A stretch of 64,000 nt of DNA. Source: DASWOJ01 sp964242415 (GTDB lineage Bacteria; Pseudomonadota; Alphaproteobacteria; Acetobacterales; Acetobacteraceae). The translations under genes were made by a program, and so were the position numbers. This document shows positions 27,552 to 35,139 of this stretch, one piece after another. Under the pieces are notes generated by a model. It was not told where the DNA came from. It saw only the letters and a list, made by a program, of their open reading frames with translations, and made no database searches. Every line of letters starts with the position of its first letter. Positions within the stretch are counted from its first letter, which is position 1. The stretch covers positions 10,606 to 74,605 of the forward strand of contig CAXTAT010000029.1 in the NCBI GenBank assembly GCA_964242415.1, read 5' to 3'.

Positions 27552-28246
27552 GCCGCGGCCCTGGCGGGGCGGGCGGCGGCCAGCCCGGCGTCGGTCAGGC
27601 GCAGCCGGTGGGTGGGGCGGATGCAGGGGTCGCGCAGGGCCGGGCCGGGGTTCGCCAGCCAGGCCACGCCGGCGCCGCGGCCCCGCGCCTCGGTCCCCAG
27701 CTCCAGGGAGGCGCGGAGGAGATGGTCCTCCTGCACGGCCAGCGGCAGTTCGAGGACGATCAGGCGGGGCCGTCCCAAGAAGGCGCGCACACAGGCGGCG
27801 CGCAGCAGGTCCGGCCCGGCCAGCAGCCGCGCCGGCCCGGCTGGCAGGCCCGGCAGGCCAAACCGGAGCGCCAGGCCCACTGCCTCCGCCCGCAGCTCCG
27901 GCTCGGGGGTGCGGGTGTGGTGCAGGCGGCCCAGCAGCACGCGGGCGGCCACGTCCGGCGTGTCGGCGCGGATCGGCAGGTGGAACAGCCGGCCGATCCG
28001 CCCGCGTAGCGCGTCCGCGTGGTCCGGCGGCAGGGCGGCCCAGTCGCGGCCCAGAAAGCGCACGGCGCCACCGAGCAACGGGGCCAGGCCCATGCACAGG
28101 TCGGCGAAGGTGCCGCCGCGGCGCGGCCCGGGCGTCTCGATCAGCGCGAAGTCGCCCTCCGCCAAGGTCAGGTCGAGCGGCGCCCGCGGCAGGTGCGCGC
28201 CGCCGCCCTGCGCGGCCTCCAGGGCCAGGACGGGGATGGCGGTCAC
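27548..28246 (-). CDS. Degenerate ABC ATPase-like subunit (MlaF position)
   Basis: A 232-residue protein that aligns with MlaF-type ATPases over GDFALIETPGPRRGG..., LGGAVRFLGRDWAALPPD and ACVRAFLGRPRLIVLELPL. The Walker A loop lacks the lysine of GxxGxGK(S/T), reading TPGPRRGGTF. The signature motif reads LLAGPD instead of LSGGQ. Walker B ends LELPL instead of LLLDEP, so both acidic residues are lost or moved. It therefore probably cannot hydrolyse ATP. It is 7 bp from the MlaE permease gene and overlaps the MCE gene, so it still looks like a structural part of the complex. Confidence 0.78.
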   Translation of the reverse strand: MTAIPVLALEAAQGGGAHLPRAPLDLTLAEGDFALIETPGPRRGGTFADLCMGLAPLLGGAVRFLGRDWAALPPDHADALRGRIGRLFHLPIRADTPDVAARVLLGRLHHTRTPEPELRAEAVGLALRFGLPGLPAGPARLLAGPDLLRAACVRAFLGRPRLIVLELPLAVQEDHLLRASLELGTEARGRGAGVAWLANPGPALRDPCIRPTHRLRLTDAGLAAARPARAAA

Positions 28247-28253
28247 GGCTGGC

Positions 28254-29075
28254 TCACAGCAGCGCGCTCAGGGACACCGTGACGGCGAGGATGCCGGTGA
28301 TCCCGCGGGTGAAGCCGCGCGGCATCAGGCTGGCGGGTCCATCGGTCTCCCGCGCCGCCAGGCCAGTGGCGCAGCACGCCAGGGCGACGACCAGGCCGAC
28401 CAGCAGCAGCTTGATGGGGAACACCGCCAGGTCACGCAGGCTCATGGCGCGCAGCACGGCGTCAAGGAAACCGAAGATCGACCCGTTCACCACCCCGGCC
28501 ACGCTGCCCGTCACGAAGCCGCTGACCAGCGCCAGCAGCACGAACACCACGCCCAGCGTGAAGGCGGCCAGCGCAAACGCCGCCGCGCGGGGCAGCACCA
28601 GCGCCTGGAAGATGTCGATCCCCTCGGCCCGCAGCACCGCCACCTCGCCCTCCGCCTGCAGCGTCCCCAGCTCGGCCACCGCCGCCAGGCCGCCGCGCCC
28701 CAGCAGGATGATGCCGATCAGCAGCGGCGCGACCTCGCGGACCAGCACGACGACCAGGATGCGGCCGATCTGCTCCTCCTGCCCAGCGGTGCGGAGCCAG
28801 TACAGCGCCTCGAACACCAGGCCCAGGCCGACCACCAGCCCCGTGACGGCGATGGTGCCCAGCGAGCCGCCGACCAGGCGGGTCAGCGTGGCCCGGAACG
28901 CCCGCCGCAGCGTCCGCCGCCACGTGCCAGGCGCCGCACCCTCCCGCAGCACGCCCCACGCCAGTGCCGCCAGTTGCAGCGTGAACGACAGCCGGCCGCG
29001 GACGGCGCCGCCGAGGGCCGCCAGGCCGCGGCGGACGCGCCGCATGCCCGCGCCTTTCGCACCGGCCCCGCTCAC
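28254..29075 (-). CDS. MlaE-family ABC permease
   Basis: A 273-residue inner-membrane protein with about five hydrophobic segments. Family features include LVREVAPLLIGIILLGRGGLAAVAELG, close to the MlaE signature around the coupling helix, and GSIFGFLDAVLR. The start is GTG at 29075, overlapping the receptor gene stop as GTGA. With the MCE protein and the ATPase-like subunit it should form the inner-membrane lipid transporter. Confidence 0.88.
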   Translation of the reverse strand: MSGAGAKGAGMRRVRRGLAALGGAVRGRLSFTLQLAALAWGVLREGAAPGTWRRTLRRAFRATLTRLVGGSLGTIAVTGLVVGLGLVFEALYWLRTAGQEEQIGRILVVVLVREVAPLLIGIILLGRGGLAAVAELGTLQAEGEVAVLRAEGIDIFQALVLPRAAAFALAAFTLGVVFVLLALVSGFVTGSVAGVVNGSIFGFLDAVLRAMSLRDLAVFPIKLLLVGLVVALACCATGLAARETDGPASLMPRGFTRGITGILAVTVSLSALL

Positions 29076-31441
29076 GCCCGTCCCGCCAGCACGTAGCTGT
29101 GCGTCTCGCCGGTCCCAGGCCGGTAGAACAGGCCGCGCGGGCGGAACAGGAACGCCTCGCGCAACAGCCGGTACGCCTGCTCGCTGGCCTGGATGGCGCC
29201 GGACGGTGCGGACTCGGCCAGGTCCTCGGCGCCGCTAAATGCCTCGCCCCACAGGTTGAACAGGCCTGGCGCGGTGCCCATCGCCCCGCCCCGCACGGCG
29301 CCCGAGTCCAGGCCGAGCCTGAACCCGGCAGACTCGTCGCCCAGCTCGAACAGCCCGGCGCAGGCCTCGCGCAGCGCGATCGCCGTGTCGGCCAGCCGGG
29401 CGGCGGCGTCCTTTCCATGGTGCAATCCAGCATCGGGCGCCGTGTAGCCGGCGGCGGCCACGACGGTCGCGCCAAGCATCTTGATGTACGGGATGCCGTG
29501 CGCCGCCGCGATCCGCTGCGCGGCGCCGGCGACCTGGTGCGCCACCGCGGTGCCCGTCCCGGCCATCGCCGCATCCGGCAGGCGCAGCACCAGGACCGAG
29601 GCGTGCTGCTGGCCCGGCGTGGCCAAGCCGTCGGCCGGCGCCGGCAGAAGCGCCGCGTCCAGGCCGGCGCCGTCGCCAGGCTGCTCCACCGGCTCGACGG
29701 CGGCGGGTCCAGCGGCGGCAGTGATGGCTTCGGCCGGGATGCGGAGCGAGACCAGTGCGGCGCAAGCCTGCGCGATGTCGTGCGCCGCCGGGTCGTGCCG
29801 CGCATCCTCCAGCAGCACCATGCCCAGCACCGGGCGCGGCGCGGCGCCGCAGCGCAGCACCGGCACCGCCAGCAGCGACGTGCTGCCCAGCGGCGCCATC
29901 AGCAGGCCGTGCAGCGACGCCGTGCGTCGGTCCCGCCGGGCGTCGGGCACGTCGATCCTCTCCCCGTGGGCCAGCGCCTCGATCAGCGCCGGCACCTCCT
30001 GGCGGGACAGCTCCACCCCGGCGACGTGCCCGGACGTCGCCGGCTCGAAGCTGTCATCGCAGCGCAGCACCCCGCCCGCGCCCAGCAGCCGCCACACGCC
30101 CGCCCGCCGCGCGCCGGTCGCCTCCGCCAGGGTCTCCACCAACGCCGGCGGCGGCGTACCGTCCGGGGCGAACTGCCCGGCGGCGGCGGCCAGCCGGGCG
30201 AAGGCGGCGCTCTGCAGCCGCACCGCCTGCGACCGCTCCGCCACCGCGCGATCCGCCCGGTCCGCCCGCAATCCCTGCCGCACCAGCAGCGCGGCCAGGC
30301 CAAGCGCCAGCGCCACCACCACCAGCGACAGCAGCCCCGCCCGGCGCGAGTTGACTGTGACGAAGCCGCTGAACTCCGCCTCCGGCACGGCGATCACCAG
30401 CAGCCAGCCCTGCGCGTCGCCCAGCGGCGTGACGATGGAGATCAGCCGCTGCCCGGCGACCTCGATCACGCGGGTGCCGGCGCCCTCCACCCGGAAGTGG
30501 TCCCAGCTTCCGGACAGCGCGGCATCGCCGACATCCTCCACCCGGGCCGGGGCCAACTGGCCGTCCTGGTCCCGCAGGATGCGCTGCGGGTCGGGGCCGG
30601 CCACCATCTCCCCTGCCTTGGACACCAGGTAGGCCCGCCCCGTGCGGCCGATCTGCAGCCCGCCGAGGAAACCCGAGATGGTGTCCAGCTTGATGTCGAT
30701 GCCCACCACGTCCGGGCCGACGGTGTCCAGGTTGGGTCCCGGCCCGTGCACGGCAGTGGTGATGCCGGGCAGGCGCTCGGAGGCGAACACGTAGATGCCG
30801 GTCCAGAACACGTCGTCGATGGCGCGGGCGCCGGTGAACCAGGTGCGGGTGCGGGCGTCGTAGGTGTCCGCCGGGTCCAGCCGGCGGGCAGTGACGGCGC
30901 CGGCGGCGTCCCGGGTGGTCCACTCCACGGTTCGTTCCCCGGGGCTTCGTTCCCCGGGAAGGTGGCCGGCGGGCTGCACGAGGATGCGCTTCGTCTCGGT
31001 CCCGCCCGGTGGTCCGCCGAGGCTGCGGCGGACCAGCATGAAGTCGCCCAGACCGTCGGCGAACAGCACGTTGGCCACCTGCGGCGTCTCCTGCAACACC
31101 GAGGCGGCGAAGATTTGGGCATCCCCGGCATGGTCCGTGGCGCCGCCGCGTCCCAGCATGCTGTGCGCCAGCAGGGCGGCGCGCGACGCGGGTTCCAGGT
31201 AGGCGGACACCTGCAGCGCGACCCGCTCCTGCAGGCCGTGCAGCAGCGTGTCCGACAGGCCGAGCACGCCGGCCCGGTTGGCGCTGTCGGCATACAACGC
31301 GATGCCGAGCAGGAAGCCGATGATGAGGCCGACGCCGCCGAGCGGCAGGCCGATGCGCAGCAGGGTGCGGCGCCGCCGTGCCTGCTCGGCCAGCGGATCG
31401 AGGTCTATATCGACCACGTCCATGCTTCTTGCCAGCGCCAT
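29072..31441 (-). CDS. Membrane receptor with cache, GAF and degenerate class III cyclase domains
   Basis: About 789 residues. Transmembrane helix at 28-50; periplasmic dCache-like sensor at about 55-360 (TWFTGARAIDDVFWTGIYVF, YLVSKAGEMVAGPD); second helix at about 368-388; GAF domain at about 415-575; C-terminal cyclase fold at about 612-789. The cyclase motifs are eroded: LVLRLPD where a metal-binding aspartate is expected, KMLGATVVAA instead of KTIGD, and LWGEAFSGAEDL instead of WGDxVNxAxRL. It is probably a signalling scaffold rather than an enzyme. ATG at 31441 (AGGGGG upstream) was chosen over GTG at 31477 and ATG at 31423. It is the first gene of the MCE operon. Confidence 0.8.
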   Translation of the reverse strand: MALARSMDVVDIDLDPLAEQARRRRTLLRIGLPLGGVGLIIGFLLGIALYADSANRAGVLGLSDTLLHGLQERVALQVSAYLEPASRAALLAHSMLGRGGATDHAGDAQIFAASVLQETPQVANVLFADGLGDFMLVRRSLGGPPGGTETKRILVQPAGHLPGERSPGERTVEWTTRDAAGAVTARRLDPADTYDARTRTWFTGARAIDDVFWTGIYVFASERLPGITTAVHGPGPNLDTVGPDVVGIDIKLDTISGFLGGLQIGRTGRAYLVSKAGEMVAGPDPQRILRDQDGQLAPARVEDVGDAALSGSWDHFRVEGAGTRVIEVAGQRLISIVTPLGDAQGWLLVIAVPEAEFSGFVTVNSRRAGLLSLVVVALALGLAALLVRQGLRADRADRAVAERSQAVRLQSAAFARLAAAAGQFAPDGTPPPALVETLAEATGARRAGVWRLLGAGGVLRCDDSFEPATSGHVAGVELSRQEVPALIEALAHGERIDVPDARRDRRTASLHGLLMAPLGSTSLLAVPVLRCGAAPRPVLGMVLLEDARHDPAAHDIAQACAALVSLRIPAEAITAAAGPAAVEPVEQPGDGAGLDAALLPAPADGLATPGQQHASVLVLRLPDAAMAGTGTAVAHQVAGAAQRIAAAHGIPYIKMLGATVVAAAGYTAPDAGLHHGKDAAARLADTAIALREACAGLFELGDESAGFRLGLDSGAVRGGAMGTAPGLFNLWGEAFSGAEDLAESAPSGAIQASEQAYRLLREAFLFRPRGLFYRPGTGETHSYVLAGRA

Positions 31442-31526
31442 CGCCCCCTGTTGAGGCGTTGCATAGCCTAGTTTCACTATAGGAGTGAATATGTGCGCCT
31501 TAGCTCGGGCGGATTATGAGCAAACT

Positions 31527-31673
31527 TCTCCCTCTCCCTCCGGAAGAGGGCCGAGGTGAGGGAGTGAGAGCCGTGTTTGCCCGCCCGAGGACGGCTACCC
31601 GCGCCGAAATGCCTGGGGTTCGGCCTTTGCCGCCTCCCTCACCCCGGCCTTCTCCCGGAGGGAAAGGGAGCAG
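31527..31673. repeat. Palindromic repeat pair E
   Basis: Plus-oriented copy at 31527-31566 and minus-oriented copy at 31634-31673, between the receptor gene start and the end of tspO. The spacer contains GTTTGCCCG and ends TTTGCCGCC, resembling the spacer of the 48.6-kb pair. Confidence 0.8.
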
Positions 31674-31738
31674 CAGCCACGGTCGTTGTTGCCCGCTGTT
31701 CGCCTATTCCCGCAGGGGCAACGAAGGGGCAGCCACAG

Positions 31739-32212
31739 CTAGTTCTTACGCCAGATCTCCTCGCTCAGCAGCGTCGCGAACCCCAACCAAAGCACCAGCG
31801 GCACGCCCATCGCCGCCGCCGGCCGGTCCACCTGCCGTGCCGCCGCCACAGTGCCGGCCGCGGAGACCAGCATGGCGCCGGTCACCGCCAGGCTGGCGTC
31901 CAGCCGCTTCTTGCCAAAGAACGTCCAGGGATAGCCCGCCAGGCCCAACGTGCTCAGCCCCCATCCGGCCAGCGCCAAGGTGCGGGCCGGGCTGCGCGGC
32001 GCGGTCATGAGGCGGTATCCGGCGGTGCCCAGCAGCACATCCAGCACCGTCCAAGCCGCCCCGAACGCCGGCCCCGGCGGGGTATAGGACGGCTTGCGCA
32101 AGGTGGCATACCAGATGCCGTTCACCGGGCGCTGCGGGCCGAAGCGTCCGCCCTCCAGGGTTGCGGCCAGGACGGAGCCATACGAGATCACTGCGGCCAA
32201 CGGGTTCTGCAT
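31739..32212 (-). CDS. tspO: TspO/MBR tryptophan-rich sensory protein
   Basis: A 157-residue, five-helix membrane protein. The family hallmark WYATLRKPSYTPPGPAFG is at residues 34-51, and LSEEIWRKN closes the protein. In purple bacteria TspO binds porphyrins and adjusts pigment gene expression to oxygen. It is divergent from hemB across 118 bp, which fits a tetrapyrrole role. A repeat pair lies just beyond its stop. Confidence 0.9.
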   Translation of the reverse strand: MQNPLAAVISYGSVLAATLEGGRFGPQRPVNGIWYATLRKPSYTPPGPAFGAAWTVLDVLLGTAGYRLMTAPRSPARTLALAGWGLSTLGLAGYPWTFFGKKRLDASLAVTGAMLVSAAGTVAAARQVDRPAAAMGVPLVLWLGFATLLSEEIWRKN

Positions 32213-32330
32213 CGGGGTGCCCCAGACTATAGATGCTGACCGTAACGCCGCCCGCGCCCGCGCGGACTCGCACCAATCCGTGACCTGGCCCCGTCAACGC
32301 AGCGGGCCAGGCGACCAAGGACCCCTCCCC

Positions 32331-33299
32331 ATGTTCCCCATCACCCGCCTCCGCCGCCTCCGCCGCACCAGCGCCCTGCGCGACCTGGTGCGGGAGACCC
32401 GCGTCACCGCGCACGACCTGATCCTCCCGCTGTTCGTCGAGGAGGAGATCGACGCCCCTGTGCCCATCGCCTCGATGCCCGGCGTGTCCCGCATCCCCGA
32501 GCGCCACCTGGCCCGCGAGATCGAGGCCATCGCCCGCGACGGGGTCCGCGCCGTCATGCTGTTCGGCATCAGCCGGCACAAGGACGCTATCGGCAGCGAC
32601 ACCATGCATGTCGATGGCCTGCTGGCCCGCATGACCCGAATCGCCAAGGGCGCCGCGCCGGACCTGGTGGTGATGACCGACAACTGCTTCTGCGAGTACA
32701 CCGACCACGGCCACTGCGGCATCGTCGGCTCCGGCGGCGCCGTGCTGAACGACCAGACGCTGAAGAACCTGGCGACGCAGGCGGTGGTCGCCGCCGATGC
32801 CGGGGCGGACGTGATCGCGCCGAGCGCCATGATGGACGGCCAGATCGGCGCGATCCGCCGGGCGCTGGACATGGCCGGGCATGACGGCGTGCCGGTGCTG
32901 GCATACTCGACCAAGTTCGCCTCGGCGTTCTACGGGCCGTTCCGCGCCGCCTCCGGCTGCGACCTGCAGGGCGACCGCAAAACGTACCAAATGGACCCGG
33001 CCAACGCGCGCGAGGCCCTGCGCGAAAGCCTGGAGGACGAGGCCGAGGGCGCCGACATGCTGATGGTGAAGCCCGGCCTGGCCTACCTCGACGTGCTGGC
33101 CCGCATCCGCGAGCGCACCCTGCTGCCGCTGGCGGTGTACCAGGTCAGCGGCGAGTACGCGATGATCAAGTTCGCCGCGCAGGCCGGGGCGCTCGATGAA
33201 GCGCGGGTGGTGCGCGAGACGCTGGGTGCGTTCAAGCGGGCCGGGGCGGACCTGATCCTGAGCTACTTCACGCGGGACGTGGTGCGGGAGGGATTCTAG
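32331..33299 (+). CDS. hemB: Delta-aminolevulinic acid dehydratase (porphobilinogen synthase)
   Basis: Condenses two 5-aminolevulinates to porphobilinogen, early in heme and bacteriochlorophyll synthesis. 322 residues from ATG at 32331 with AAGGA upstream. Seen: VTAHDLILPLFVEE, TDNCFCEYTDHGHCG (a metal-binding loop with several but not all zinc cysteines), the Schiff-base lysine segment LAYSTKFASAFYGPFR, and DMLMVKPGLAYLD, which holds the second active-site lysine. Divergent from tspO. Confidence 0.96.
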   Translation: MFPITRLRRLRRTSALRDLVRETRVTAHDLILPLFVEEEIDAPVPIASMPGVSRIPERHLAREIEAIARDGVRAVMLFGISRHKDAIGSDTMHVDGLLARMTRIAKGAAPDLVVMTDNCFCEYTDHGHCGIVGSGGAVLNDQTLKNLATQAVVAADAGADVIAPSAMMDGQIGAIRRALDMAGHDGVPVLAYSTKFASAFYGPFRAASGCDLQGDRKTYQMDPANAREALRESLEDEAEGADMLMVKPGLAYLDVLARIRERTLLPLAVYQVSGEYAMIKFAAQAGALDEARVVRETLGAFKRAGADLILSYFTRDVVREGF

Positions 33300-33439
33300 C
33301 ACCACACGACCTGCGGTGGTAGCAGCCAGCGCGGTCCGCGAACGGTTCCAGCGGCGGGCGTCAACCCTAAGTTGGCGGAGCCTGGAGGGCGCAGATCGGT
33401 ATGCCCGGCGCTGGCGATGGACGAGGCCACCTGCAACCA

Positions 33440-34459
33440 TCAGGCCGGCATGTGCAGCCAAGCTCGGACGGCGTCGCGCAGAAAGGCCTGGGCCTCAAGG
33501 TCCTGCACAGGGTTGCCGGCGCGGTGGCCCCAGACGCTTGGGATCGGCCGCAGCTCGGCGTGGGCCAGATACAGAAGTTCCACCACATTGTCCGCTATGC
33601 GGAAATACAGGTCGGTCTCGCCCGGCAGCAGCAAAACGCGGGCGCGGATGGCGCGCAAGGCCGCGGGCAGGTCGCCGCCATAGGGTGGAGAGCTGCTGAT
33701 ATCCGAGGCGTGCCAAGTCTTGAGCTGTGCATACAGGTCGGCGGCGTGCTTGCCGTCATAGCGCCGCTCCCAGTCCTCCACCAGGAAGCCCTCCAGGTCC
33801 GGCGCGCCCAGGACGGTGCGGTGCAGGTCCGCCCTGTAGAAGTCCTGGCTGAGCGCCCACCCGGCATAGATGCGGGCGAAGGCGCGGATCGCCGCCCGTG
33901 GCTCGGCGCTGAAGCGGCCATCCCCCGTCCACTCCGGCGCGGCCTCCAGCACCGCCATCAGCCCATCCAGGAACACCTGGTTGTGCACGGCCGTGCGGGC
34001 GCTGCCGCAGACGACGACGATGCGGTCCACCGCGTCCGGGAACGCCGCCGCCCAGTGGTAAGCCTGGATCGCACCCATGGAGAAGCCATAGGCGCAGGCC
34101 AGCCGGTCGATCCCCCACACTTCCCGCAGCAGCCGGGCCTGCGCCTGCACGTTGTCCCCGGCCGTCACCAGCGAGGGGTAAGCCGCGCTGTTGCTGGGCG
34201 AGCTGGACAGGCCGCCGCCGAACTGGTCGGCCTGGATTATGAACCAGCGCGTCGGGTCCAGGATGCCGTCCAGGCCGATCAGCCATTCCAAGTCCGTATG
34301 CTGGGCGCCGTAGCTGGTGGGATACAGGATCACGTTGTCCCGGGCGGGCGACAGGGTGCCGTGCGTCTTCCAGCTCAGCCGCGCGCCGGGCAGGGTGGCG
34401 CCGGATTGCAGGGGCAGGTCGCCCAGGTCGTAGATGCCCCGTTGCTGCGGCCAGTCCAT
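33440..34459 (-). CDS. Alpha/beta hydrolase, homoserine O-acetyltransferase-like
   Basis: A 339-residue protein of the MetX-related alpha/beta fold. The nucleophile elbow is YGFSMGAIQAYHWAAAFPD, where true MetX has GGSMGGMQALEW. The N-terminus keeps the pattern of a MetX-like sheet (LSWKTHGTLSPARDNVILYPTSYG). The acid is in LPGETDLYF and the histidine probably in SVWGHRAGNP. GGGAGGA precedes the ATG. The true metX lies at 41.3 kb, so this paralogue is likely an acyltransferase or hydrolase of other substrates. Confidence 0.8.
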   Translation of the reverse strand: MDWPQQRGIYDLGDLPLQSGATLPGARLSWKTHGTLSPARDNVILYPTSYGAQHTDLEWLIGLDGILDPTRWFIIQADQFGGGLSSSPSNSAAYPSLVTAGDNVQAQARLLREVWGIDRLACAYGFSMGAIQAYHWAAAFPDAVDRIVVVCGSARTAVHNQVFLDGLMAVLEAAPEWTGDGRFSAEPRAAIRAFARIYAGWALSQDFYRADLHRTVLGAPDLEGFLVEDWERRYDGKHAADLYAQLKTWHASDISSSPPYGGDLPAALRAIRARVLLLPGETDLYFRIADNVVELLYLAHAELRPIPSVWGHRAGNPVQDLEAQAFLRDAVRAWLHMPA

Positions 34460-34582
34460 GCGGCGTCCTCCCGTTGCGCCGATCCTACCGGGGCCATCCG
34501 TTCACGGCCAGTGGTGCAGCCGGGGGCCAGTGGCGCAGCCGGCTTGCACCCCATATCGATGGCATGCAGGACGGAGCCTCCG

Positions 34583-35047
34583 ATGGAACGTGTCGCCAAT
34601 TATCCCCGCCCGCCGCGGCTGGAGCCTGCGGGGCGCCGGGTGCGCGTCGTGCTGGGCGGGGTGACCATCCTCGATACGGACGCCGCCTGGCGCGTGCTGG
34701 AGACCTACCATCCGCCCAGCTACTACCTGCCGCAAGCCGCCTTCCTGCCCGGCAGCCTGGCGCCGTCGCCGGGCCGCGGTAGCCTGTGCGAGTGGAAGGG
34801 CCAGGCCACTTACTTCACGGTGCAGGCTGGCGGCGCGGCGGCGAAGGATGCCGCCTGGGGCTACCCGCATCCCACGCCGGCGTTCGCCGCCATCCTGGGG
34901 CATGTCGCGCTCTATCCCGGCCGCATGGACGCCTGCTACGTCGATGACGACGTCGTCGTGCCGCAGGAGGGTGGGTTCTACGGCGGCTGGATCACGCCGG
35001 ACTTGGTCGGCCCGTTCAAGGGCGGGCCGGGAACCCAGTTCTGGTAG
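34583..35047 (+). CDS. DUF427-domain protein
   Basis: A 154-residue soluble protein. The DUF427 pattern is clear: VRVVLGGVTILDTDAAWRVLET, SLCEWKGQATYFTVQ, AAWGYPHPTPAF and GHVALYPGRMDACYVDD. The start at 34583 follows GGAG at 7 bp; ATG at 34559 is an in-frame alternative. Divergent from the MetX-like hydrolase. Function of the family is not established. Confidence 0.85.
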   Translation: MERVANYPRPPRLEPAGRRVRVVLGGVTILDTDAAWRVLETYHPPSYYLPQAAFLPGSLAPSPGRGSLCEWKGQATYFTVQAGGAAAKDAAWGYPHPTPAFAAILGHVALYPGRMDACYVDDDVVVPQEGGFYGGWITPDLVGPFKGGPGTQFW

Positions 35048-35139
35048 GGTGGGTCCGGCTGAACAAGCTCCGGTAATGGCTGAACCCGGCTCCGGCCGAG
35101 GGTGTTGCCCGCCGGCTCCCCAAACGTAAAGGCGCCACC

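Noticed and set aside
29099..31471. 790-codon plus-strand frame opposite the receptor gene
   Set aside because: Antisense shadow of the cache-GAF-pseudocyclase gene, which has clear domains and membrane helices.
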